Part shown: piece after piece, positions 1 through 5,294 of the stretch | Numbering within the stretch: the stretch's first letter is position 1 | Layout: every line of letters starts with the position of its first letter | NCBI GenBank assembly: GCA_005239605.1 | Contig: SBBS01000012.1 | Span: 1-13,548, forward strand | DNA: 13,548 bases | DNA from: a bacterium | GTDB lineage: Bacteria; Patescibacteriota; Minisyncoccia; Ryanbacterales; 2-02-FULL-48-12 | Direction of reading: 5' to 3' | Program-made: the position numbers and the translations under genes | The notes under the pieces: model-generated | The model's database searches: none | What the model saw: only the letters and a program-made list of their open reading frames with translations | Told to the model about the DNA's origin: nothing

Positions 1-1256
1 TCAATAATCTCCTTATATACCCACGCGCTCGGGCGAATTTTTCTCTCTAGCGTTTTTCCACCCGAGGCAGATCCGCCTTTGGCGGAATAATCCACCTCTA
101 CCAGCCCGAATCGCGGCCAGAAACCCTTGTCCCATTCAAAGTTATCTAACAACGACCAGTATAGATACCCGCGCACGTCCACTCCTTCAGCAATCGCTTT
201 TTGCATCCACCACACATGTTCTTGAATATAACGCGCTCGCACAGCATCTCTCGCATCCGCGATGCCGTTTTCTGTTATATAAACTGGTTTGTTGAATTTT
301 TTAAGCCCCGCAAGCACGCGGTACAGTCCTTCCGGATATACTTCCCATTCCATATCTGATACAATCCTGTTTTCATTTTTGTTGAGCCCGTAATTGATGC
401 GATTGTGGAAATAATAATTGAGCCCGATGAAATCAAGTCCGCGCGATACGCGCCATAAAAACCGCTGGTTCCAAATTTTATCCGCTACCCGCGCAAGCAC
501 GCTGTTCACCGGTCCTCCCGCGGATTCAAAATGGGATTGATTCACCGCAACGCCGATTTGCGCGCCCGGCACAATGTTTTTAAGCGCGCGATATGCACGC
601 CGGTGCGCAGTATTTAATACGTATGTCGTGCGGAAAAACGACAACAAACTTTTTTTCTGGGGCGGCCATTTTCCCCGAAGATACGAGTTGAGCGCGTAGA
701 TTTCGGGCTCGTTCAATGTAATCCAAAACTGCACGCTATCCTGATATTCCCGTGCCATACGTTCGGCATAGCGCGAAAATAATTGCGGAAAATCTTTTGC
801 AAGAACACCGCCTTTATCACGCGCCCAAACAGGCAATGTCCAGTGCCACAAGGTCACAAATGGCTCAAGGCCGCGCGCGCGGAGCGCCGCAATAACCACG
901 CGATAATGCTCAATTTCTTTTTCATCAAACTTTCCCTCTTCCGGTTCAATCCGCGACCATTCTATGGAAAACCGATGCGCATTGTGCCCCAATTTTTTCG
1001 CGATATCAAAATCCTCTTCGTAGCGGTTGTAATGATCGCATGTTTTGCCTGATATATAATTTTCTTCCTGAAGCGGCGAAGGGTAATTCTGTAAAATATG
1101 ATCCGGAAACTTCCTCAACTTTGCACTTTGAACTTTTAATTTTGAACTTTTTTTCTCCCACTCGCTCCAGTCGTTATAATTGCCGCCCTCTACCTGATGA
1201 GAAGATACTGCCGCACCCCAATAAAAATTTTTTGGAAATGTTTCATTTTCTGCCAT
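1..1256 (-). CDS. Glycoside hydrolase family 1 beta-glucosidase/beta-glycosidase (3' end cut by window edge)
   Basis: Retaining GH1 enzyme expected to hydrolyse beta-linked glucosides or galactosides in the cytoplasm; the substrate cannot be told from sequence. The reading frame is open from ATG at 1254-1256 to base 1, 418 codons plus a partial one. GH1 hallmarks are in order: FYWGAAVSSHQVEG near residue 11, the acid/base TLNEP (Glu183), the nucleophile ITENG (Glu329) and WSLLDNFEW. The last visible residues (VYKEII) resemble the normal GH1 C-terminus, so only a few residues are missing. Two repeat-derived segments sit in frame: an AT-rich one encoding about residues 39-47 (KLKVQSAKL) and an exact 30-bp palindrome encoding residues 391-400 (SAKGGSASGG). 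A TATAAT box 6 nt before ATG suggests a leaderless transcript. Family call is near certain; whether the inserted segments are tolerated is unknown. Confidence 0.93.
   Translation of the reverse strand, partial: MAENETFPKNFYWGAAVSSHQVEGGNYNDWSEWEKKSSKLKVQSAKLRKFPDHILQNYPSPLQEENYISGKTCDHYNRYEEDFDIAKKLGHNAHRFSIEWSRIEPEEGKFDEKEIEHYRVVIAALRARGLEPFVTLWHWTLPVWARDKGGVLAKDFPQLFSRYAERMAREYQDSVQFWITLNEPEIYALNSYLRGKWPPQKKSLLSFFRTTYVLNTAHRRAYRALKNIVPGAQIGVAVNQSHFESAGGPVNSVLARVADKIWNQRFLWRVSRGLDFIGLNYYFHNRINYGLNKNENRIVSDMEWEVYPEGLYRVLAGLKKFNKPVYITENGIADARDAVRARYIQEHVWWMQKAIAEGVDVRGYLYWSLLDNFEWDKGFWPRFGLVEVDYSAKGGSASGGKTLERKIRPSAWVYKEII
57..86. repeat. 30-bp GC-rich palindromic repeat inserted in frame in the GH1 gene
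   Basis: On the minus strand this reads TCCGCCAAAGGCGGA followed by TCTGCCTCGGGTGGA. The first half is a perfect hairpin (TCCGCC-AAA-GGCGGA) and the two ends of the 30 bp are near inverted copies. It is exactly ten codons in the GH1 frame and encodes SAKGGSASGG. Removing it would join VDY to KTLERKIRPS, which reads like an uninterrupted GH1 C-terminus. I recall similar GGCGGA-type palindromes as dispersed repeats in Parcubacteria genomes, but only one copy lies in this window. Confidence 0.7.
1117..1142. repeat. AT-rich repeat unit inside the GH1 coding region
   Basis: The minus-strand sequence matches the intergenic unit at 7769-7794 at 23 of 26 positions (counted by eye), sharing the core TTCAAAGTG. 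The surrounding A/T-rich tract runs to about 1154. It encodes about residues 39-47 of the GH1 protein in a region that varies in length between GH1 enzymes, just before NYISGKTCDHYN. Confidence 0.6.
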
Positions 1257-1262
1257 AGCTCC

Positions 1263-1268
1263 ATTATA
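1263..1268 (-). promoter_or_regulatory. TATAAT -10 box of the GH1 gene, leaderless arrangement
   Basis: A perfect TATAAT on the minus strand is followed by GGAGCT and then ATG, so initiation 6-7 nt downstream would fall on or next to the start codon. No convincing -35 box is present because the upstream bases belong to the terminator of the 1323-1688 gene. The GGAG lies only 2 nt from ATG, too close to be a normal Shine-Dalgarno site. Confidence 0.55.
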
Positions 1269-1272
1269 ACAG

Positions 1273-1299
1273 AAAAAACGCCATCGCATTGCGATAGCG
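1273..1299 (-). terminator. Rho-independent terminator of the 1323-1688 gene
   Basis: Read on the minus strand, CGCTATCGCA and TGCGATGGCG pair over 10 positions with one T-G wobble around a 1-nt centre (a few central pairs must open to make the loop), followed by six T. It lies 23 nt after the stop codon of the upstream gene and its T-tract ends only 4 nt before the GH1 -10 box. Confidence 0.75.
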
Positions 1300-1322
1300 C
1301 CTTTAGAAATAAAACCCTTTAT

Positions 1323-1688
1323 TTACGAGATTTTACGCACAAAGGTGGTAAGCCGAATCTCTGGCCTCCGACAAGTTGAATCATCCCGAAACAGCGCTTT
1401 TCGTATGCCCTCTGCGTCTAAATCTAATACGCAGCATATATTTTCAAAAGAATATAACCATGTTGCATCGGTTGATTGGAACCATTCTTCCTCTTCCCGG
1501 CATATACGATTCGCCCGCCGCGAGGAAGCAATTCCTTTATTTTTCAAATACATTTCTACCGCGTCTTGTAAAACCGCGAGCATAAGCCGCCGTTCCGGTA
1601 AATAAGCTGCCGTAGAAATAGGATAATACTGACTTGGAAGAATGTTCATGGGTCCGATTATGTTTTCTTCACACATATCCATATCCAC
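1323..1688 (-). CDS. Small conserved protein of unknown function (121 aa), possible helix-turn-helix
   Basis: No function can be assigned. The protein is soluble with no signal or membrane segment. Recognisable blocks are YLPERRLMLAVLQDAVEMYL (about residues 29-48), REEEEWF (about 64-70) and SFENICCVLDLDAEGIRKALF (about 80-100). I recall similar LPERRLMLAVLxDA...EEWF...SFENxCxxLGLD proteins as short hypotheticals in several bacterial phyla. The last block has the helix-turn-helix look of a small DNA-binding domain, which is inference. The GTG start at 1686-1688 is chosen because AAAGGAG (to 1697) lies 8 nt upstream; the in-frame ATGs at 1680-1682 and 1674-1676 are further from it. It is transcribed divergently from htrA, with its own promoter and terminator, so it is monocistronic. 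Confidence 0.8.
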   Translation of the reverse strand: MDMDMCEENIIGPMNILPSQYYPISTAAYLPERRLMLAVLQDAVEMYLKNKGIASSRRANRICREEEEWFQSTDATWLYSFENICCVLDLDAEGIRKALFRDDSTCRRPEIRLTTFVRKIS

Positions 1689-1721
1689 AACACTATCTCC
1701 TTTCTTACACGTTTATCCGCC

Positions 1722-1750
1722 ATTGTACTAGCTTATTTTCGTATACGCAA
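1722..1750 (-). promoter_or_regulatory. Promoter of the 121-aa gene (TTGCGT, 17 bp, TACAAT)
   Basis: On the minus strand TTGCGT (1745-1750) and TACAAT (1722-1727) are separated by exactly 17 bp, placing the transcription start near 1715 and leaving a leader that contains the AAAGGAG ribosome binding site. The -35 box overlaps the inverted repeat at 1741-1756. Confidence 0.6.
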
Positions 1751-1756
1751 GTATAC
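1741..1756. promoter_or_regulatory. Candidate operator GTATAC-GCAA-GTATAC between divergent promoters
   Basis: Two GTATAC hexamers, each self-complementary, flank a 4-nt spacer and form a 16-bp inverted repeat. It covers most of the htrA -10 box (1752-1757) and the -35 box of the divergent 121-aa gene (1745-1750), so one bound protein could control both. The regulator is unknown. Confidence 0.4.
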
Positions 1757-1757
1757 T
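1752..1757 (+). promoter_or_regulatory. TATACT -10 box of htrA, leaderless arrangement
   Basis: TATACT is followed by seven bases and then the ATG at 1765, which puts the expected transcription start at the start codon or one base before it. No purine-rich ribosome binding site precedes the ATG. The matching -35 region is weak (TAGCTT at 1729-1734, 17-bp spacing). Confidence 0.55.
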
Positions 1758-1764
1758 TAACAAT

Positions 1765-2883
1765 ATGACCCACGAAGAACAAATTGTGCGGGCGGTAAAA
1801 AAAGTTATGCCCGCGGTGGTCTCCATTACGGCGGCTAAAGACTGGCAAGCTCTGCAAGAAGCCGCGCGGAAACTCGCACCGTTAGGATTTCCATTTCCCG
1901 AGGAAATGCAAGATATGGATGGCCAGGCGCCGGAGGGTATTCCTCTTACCGATGACGGCAAGGTGCGCCTCGGGGGCGGTTCAGGGTTTCTTGTGGATAA
2001 CAGCGGCATTATTCTTACAAACCGCCATGTGGTGGCTGATCCCGAAGCGGAATATACCGTAATTCTTGATAATGAACTCTCATTTCCTTTAACCGTAGTG
2101 GCAAACGATCCCATTCATGATGTTGCCATCTTAAAAATAAACACGGAAGGACGCGCTCTTCCCGAACTTCCACCGGCAGCAACCCTCGCAGAAGAAAAAC
2201 CTCTTGAACTTGGGCAGACAGTTATAGCAATCGGAAACGCGCTTGGTGAATTCAAGAATTCCGTCTCCACCGGCGTTATATCCGGCCTCTCGCGCCTCAT
2301 TTCGGCAATTACCGATATGTCCGGCAAACAAGAACGTTTGCGCGGCCTTATTCAAACGGATGCGGCCATCAACCCGGGAAATTCCGGCGGACCGCTGATT
2401 GATCTGGACGGCAATGTGATAGGCATCAATGTTGCCATTGTATTCGGCGCGCAAAATATCGGTTTTGCCATTCCCATAAAAAAAGCCGTGCGCGACCTCG
2501 CTGATATCAAAGAACATGGAAGAATCCGGCGACCCTTTCTTGGGGTGCGGTATGTGCTTTTGAATAAGCGCATCGCAGACCGCTTCCAGCTGCCTGTATC
2601 TCACGGCGCATATATCCTAAAAGAAGGCGTACCCGGGGATCACGCCGTAATTCCAGGAAGCGCGGCGGATAAAGCGGGGCTCAAAGAAGGAGACATTATT
2701 GTCACCTGCAATAAAAAACGCATTACGGAAAAAGAAACTTTGGAAGATATGCTGGAAGGGCTTGCCGTAGGAGATGAAGTGCGATTTGGAATTCTTGCCG
2801 GCGGCATCAGAAGAAAAATAACAAGCGCGCGGCTTCAGGAACACGTTGAAAAAGCGCCTTCAAACAATAGACCTGTCCCTTAA
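1765..2883 (+). CDS. HtrA/DegP-like S1C serine protease with PDZ domain, no signal peptide
   Basis: Trypsin-fold protein quality-control protease. The catalytic triad is visible: His88 in LTNRHVV, Asp119 in HDVAIL and Ser207 in PGNSGGP; the protease domain spans roughly residues 10-240 and one PDZ domain about 255-350 (FLGV, ADKAGLKEGDII). Most family members carry a signal peptide or N-terminal membrane anchor; this one starts MTHEEQIVRAVKKVMPAVVSI with neither. An in-frame TAG at 1729-1731 rules out an upstream extension carrying one, so the enzyme is probably cytoplasmic or exported by another route. The insert at about residues 25-65 (Pro/Glu rich) lies where family members vary. The last residues (NNRPVP) and the stop codon come from the palindromic repeat starting at 2868. 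No known partner gene is adjacent. Confidence 0.93.
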   Translation: MTHEEQIVRAVKKVMPAVVSITAAKDWQALQEAARKLAPLGFPFPEEMQDMDGQAPEGIPLTDDGKVRLGGGSGFLVDNSGIILTNRHVVADPEAEYTVILDNELSFPLTVVANDPIHDVAILKINTEGRALPELPPAATLAEEKPLELGQTVIAIGNALGEFKNSVSTGVISGLSRLISAITDMSGKQERLRGLIQTDAAINPGNSGGPLIDLDGNVIGINVAIVFGAQNIGFAIPIKKAVRDLADIKEHGRIRRPFLGVRYVLLNKRIADRFQLPVSHGAYILKEGVPGDHAVIPGSAADKAGLKEGDIIVTCNKKRITEKETLEDMLEGLAVGDEVRFGILAGGIRRKITSARLQEHVEKAPSNNRPVP

Positions 2884-2934
2884 TAAATTTTAGTCGGGAA
2901 TTTTTAGCCGAAAATTTATTAAGGGACAGGTCTA
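2868..2934. repeat. Short palindromic repeat (internally deleted form), possible bidirectional terminator
   Basis: Two perfect 24-bp inverted arms, 2868-2891 (beginning TAGACCTGTCCC) and 2911-2934 (ending GGGACAGGTCTA), surround a 19-nt centre. Arms and centre match the two ends of the 167-bp element at 11313-11479, but about 100 bp of its middle is missing. The left arm provides the last codons and TAA (2881-2883) of htrA; the right arm provides the last codons and TAA (2919-2921) of the convergent VIT1-like gene. A hairpin this strong between convergent genes could also stop transcription both ways, though neither strand has a classical T-tract after it. Confidence 0.88.
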
Positions 2935-3629
2935 ATAGCGCTCACTAAAAACCCGACTCCATACGCAATACCTGCCGCTACCCCTCCCACCGAAAGCATT
3001 TCAGCGCCGGCGACATACCATGACTGGCCAGTGAACAATGAACGCAGCGCTCCAATACCAAATAACATAACGGTCGTAGAAAAAATCGCGATAACAAACA
3101 CGTTTCCATTCACAGAAAATATATACGGCGCCAAAGGTACTGACCCTGCAATCACAAACGAAAAAAAAGTGGCGGTGGCGGATCGCACCGATTGCCCATC
3201 CCGTTCCGGCGGGGAGATGCCAAGCTCCTCGCGCACCATAATATCAAGCCAGAGCTCCTTGTTTTTTGATAAAAGCGGCAATAACGACTCCGAATCTTTT
3301 TCGCCATATCCTTTTTTCCTCAAGAAACCTGCCATCTGCGCACGTTCATCTTTCGGATCGTAACGATATTCCATTTCTTCCGTTTTGCGTTCTCGCACCA
3401 CATAATCATGTTCGGATTTGCTTCCTAGATAGTCGGACGCGGCCATAGAAAAGCCATCGGCCAGCAAATTGGCGATTCCCAACAAAACAACAACGGCGGC
3501 ATCCAGTCCTGCGCCGGCAACTCCCGCCACAACCGCAAACGTGGTAATAATGCCATCGTTTGCGCCATATATAATATCTTTCAAATATGCGCCTCCTGAT
3601 GGATGTTTTGGGACTGTCGCTTGTATCAC
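2919..3629 (-). CDS. VIT1/CCC1-family divalent metal (iron/manganese) transporter-like membrane protein
   Basis: Membrane protein of the VIT1/CCC1 family, whose members move Fe2+ or Mn2+ across membranes. The signature YLKDIIYGANDGIITTFAVVAG lies at residues 15-36, with Asp25; NLLADGFSMAASDYLG follows with Asp58 and Met62, positions matching the family's metal path. A cytoplasmic Glu-rich segment follows (about residues 72-135: RERKTEEMEYRYDPKDE and MVREELG), equivalent to the VIT1 metal-binding domain. Three hydrophobic helices close the protein (about 148-167, 168-190, 211-233), giving five in total. The GTG start overlaps the cyclophilin TGA stop as GTGA, so translation is probably coupled; no better start exists before the conserved N-terminus. 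The C-terminal RPVP and stop are repeat-derived. Metal and direction of transport are not known. Confidence 0.9.
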   Translation of the reverse strand: MIQATVPKHPSGGAYLKDIIYGANDGIITTFAVVAGVAGAGLDAAVVVLLGIANLLADGFSMAASDYLGSKSEHDYVVRERKTEEMEYRYDPKDERAQMAGFLRKKGYGEKDSESLLPLLSKNKELWLDIMVREELGISPPERDGQSVRSATATFFSFVIAGSVPLAPYIFSVNGNVFVIAIFSTTVMLFGIGALRSLFTGQSWYVAGAEMLSVGGVAAGIAYGVGFLVSAIRPVP

Positions 3630-4249
3630 TTCGTTATAATTATGCGTTCAACAATCACATCTTCTAGAGGATGGTCATTTTCATTCACAGCCGCTGATTC
3701 TATTTTGTCTATAACTTCCATATCCCCCGCCACACGCCCGAATACCGTATGCTTGCCGTCTAACCAAGGTGTTGCCGCGGCTGTCACGATAAAAAACTGA
3801 CTGCCATTTGTATTCGGGCCGCTATTCGCCATTGCAATAACGCCGCGCGCAACTTTGTGATCGTTAAATTCATCTTCAAATGCGTAGCCCGGCCCTCCCT
3901 GGCCGTCGTTCGCCCAATCATCATCTTTGCTGTTGGGGTCGCCTCCTTGAATCATAAAATCTTTGATAACGCGGTGAAACTTTGTGCCGTTATAGAAACC
4001 TGACTCCGCAAGTTTGATAAAATTTTCCACTGTTTTAGGCGCGGCATCGGGAAACAGTTGAATAGTTATCACGCCAAATGATGTTTGAATATCCGCCAAC
4101 GGCGCCTGCTCCACCGTAACAGTGCCCGGTTCTTCTTTTTGAGGTTCAGTGGTATTTTCCGGCATAAAAGAAACTCCGCGGCGGGACAGCAAAAACACCG
4201 CCGCCGCGATAATGCCAACTATTACAATATATTTTAATGCGGTATTCAT
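3626..4249 (-). CDS. Membrane-anchored cyclophilin-type peptidyl-prolyl cis-trans isomerase
   Basis: Proline isomerase that assists folding. Residues 5-22 (LKYIVIVGIIAAAVFLL) form an N-terminal signal anchor, followed by a Pro/Glu-rich linker to about residue 50, so the catalytic domain (about 52-207) should face the cell exterior. Active-site motifs are intact: FHRVIKDFMIQGGD with Arg93, Phe98 and Gln101; GSQFFI at 149-154; and PWLDGKHTVFG with Trp162 and His167. No lipobox Cys follows the anchor. It is the first gene of a two-gene unit with the VIT1-like gene, overlapping by GTGA, and diverges from nth across 37 bp. A TATAAA lies 10 nt before the ATG, so the leader would be very short. The link to metal transport is positional only. 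Confidence 0.94.
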   Translation of the reverse strand: MNTALKYIVIVGIIAAAVFLLSRRGVSFMPENTTEPQKEEPGTVTVEQAPLADIQTSFGVITIQLFPDAAPKTVENFIKLAESGFYNGTKFHRVIKDFMIQGGDPNSKDDDWANDGQGGPGYAFEDEFNDHKVARGVIAMANSGPNTNGSQFFIVTAAATPWLDGKHTVFGRVAGDMEVIDKIESAAVNENDHPLEDVIVERIIITK

Positions 4250-4259
4250 AAATGAAAGA

Positions 4260-4280
4260 TTTATAATTGTATGTTATCCT
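4260..4280. promoter_or_regulatory. Overlapping divergent -10 elements between cyclophilin and nth
   Basis: The 37-bp gap holds a minus-strand TATAAA (4260-4265), 10 nt before the cyclophilin ATG. On the plus strand there is TATAAT (4262-4267), 19 nt before the nth ATG, and TATCCT (4275-4280), 6 nt before it. No Shine-Dalgarno sequence is seen for either gene and -35 boxes are not clear, so which elements are used is uncertain. Confidence 0.35.
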
Positions 4281-4286
4281 GCCTGT

Positions 4287-4976
4287 ATGCAAAAGTCAAA
4301 GTTTCAACAATACACAAAACCGTGGTTGAAGGCCGAAACCGCCGCAGAAAAGAAAAAACGCGCAGACAAAGTTTTTCGCGCTCTCGCAAAAACATACCCG
4401 GACGCGAAAATAGCGTTGCGATATGAAAATAACATTCAATTGCTTGTCGCCGTTATTCTCTCGGCCCAGTGCACGGATAAAAAGATAAACGAAGTTACCA
4501 TCGCTCTTTTTAAAAAATATAAAACCGCGCATGATTTTGCAAGCGCCGACCCGCGCATATTTGAAAAAGAAATTTATCAAACCGGATTTTACCGCGCCAA
4601 AGCAAAAAACATCATCGCCGCGTGCAAAAAAATAGAAGCGGAATTCGGCGGAAAACTCCCCCATACAATGAATGAAATACTCATGCTTCCCGGAGTCGCC
4701 CGCAAAACCGCCAATGTGGTTTTGGGGAACGCTTACGGCGTGGTGGAAGGAATTGCCATAGACACGCACATGATCCGCCTTTCCCAGCGCCTTGGATTTA
4801 CTAAGAACACCGACCCCGTAAAAATAGAAAAAGATTTTATGGAGCTTTTCCCCAAAAAAGATTGGTTCAAACTCACCTACCGCTTAATAAACCACGGCCG
4901 CGCGATCTGCATTGCGCAAAAACCAAAGTGCGCCCGATGCCCGCTTAAGAAACTGTGTCCATCAGCGCTTGTATAA
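4287..4976 (+). CDS. nth: Endonuclease III, DNA glycosylase/AP lyase with [4Fe-4S] cluster
   Basis: Base-excision repair enzyme removing oxidised pyrimidines and cleaving abasic sites. The helix-hairpin-helix LMLPGVARKTANVVLGNAYG contains the Schiff-base lysine (Lys140), and AIDTH contains the catalytic aspartate (Asp159). The C-terminal iron-sulfur loop is complete: Cys208-x6-Cys215-x2-Cys218-x5-Cys224. At 229 residues it is slightly longer than the usual ~211, with a Lys-rich N-terminal extension. ATG 4287 is chosen because the longer in-frame start at 4149 would overlap the divergent cyclophilin by 100 nt and add residues without Nth character. The stop codon (4974-4976) abuts the last base of the convergent ybaB gene with no gap and no terminator. 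Confidence 0.96.
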   Translation: MQKSKFQQYTKPWLKAETAAEKKKRADKVFRALAKTYPDAKIALRYENNIQLLVAVILSAQCTDKKINEVTIALFKKYKTAHDFASADPRIFEKEIYQTGFYRAKAKNIIAACKKIEAEFGGKLPHTMNEILMLPGVARKTANVVLGNAYGVVEGIAIDTHMIRLSQRLGFTKNTDPVKIEKDFMELFPKKDWFKLTYRLINHGRAICIAQKPKCARCPLKKLCPSALV

Positions 4977-5246
4977 CTATGCCATTCCCTTGAACTTCTG
5001 CATAAGAATGCCTTTTACTTTTTGCTGAGCGTCGGTGAACGCTTCTTTGACGCCTTTTTGCACCGATTCTTTGGTAAGCGGCGCTTCATCGGAAACAACA
5101 ATATCCACAACATCAAAACTGCCGCTCAATGTTATCTGTACGGCGCCGTCTTTTGATAATCCCGTAGCACGCTCGGCTCCCAGCACGGCCTGCATTTCCC
5201 GGGCCTGCTTTTGCATTTGATACAAATCCTTGAGTTTATCCAACAT
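4977..5246 (-). CDS. ybaB: YbaB/EbfC family nucleoid-associated DNA-binding protein
   Basis: Small dimeric DNA-binding protein of the YbaB/EbfC family, thought to organise the nucleoid. At 89 residues it is a little shorter than the usual ~100-110. Visible features are the N-terminal helix MLDKLKDLYQMQKQAREMQ, the central beta segment GAVQITLSGSFDVVDIVVSDE and the C-terminal helix ending MQKFKGMA. In many bacteria ybaB sits between dnaX and recR; neither is present here. It has its own candidate promoter (TTGACC, 18 bp, TATTTT) with the -10 box 6 nt from ATG, so a leaderless message is likely. It lies 48 nt downstream of the PilB/GspE-like gene on the same strand, so some readthrough is possible. 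Confidence 0.92.
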   Translation of the reverse strand: MLDKLKDLYQMQKQAREMQAVLGAERATGLSKDGAVQITLSGSFDVVDIVVSDEAPLTKESVQKGVKEAFTDAQQKVKGILMQKFKGMA

Positions 5247-5252
5247 TTTCGT

Positions 5253-5282
5253 AAAATAGAGCTTTTCTTAAATTTCGGTCAA
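5253..5282 (-). promoter_or_regulatory. Leaderless-type promoter of ybaB (TTGACC, 18 bp, TATTTT)
   Basis: On the minus strand TTGACC (5277-5282) and TATTTT (5253-5258) are 18 bp apart, and only six bases (ACGAAA) separate the -10 box from ATG. This is the best supported leaderless promoter in the window because a good -35 box is present. Confidence 0.6.
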
Positions 5283-5294
5283 ATAATTTTGAAT

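Noticed and set aside
783..1258. Plus-strand ORFs across the GH1 gene
   Set aside because: They are out-of-frame shadows of the minus-strand GH1 frame, which has all active-site motifs; their translations resemble no protein family.
2251..2264. GAATTCAAGAATTC inverted repeat in htrA
   Set aside because: It lies within conserved protease coding sequence and is most likely a by-product of codons for EFKNS.
2868..2934. CRISPR repeat or attachment site
   Set aside because: There is a single palindromic copy here with no regular array, no spacers, and no integrase or cas gene nearby.
4149..4286. Longer N-terminus for endonuclease III starting at ATG 4149
   Set aside because: It would overlap the divergent cyclophilin by 100 nt, adds residues unlike Nth, and the ATG at 4287 has promoter-like sequence directly upstream.
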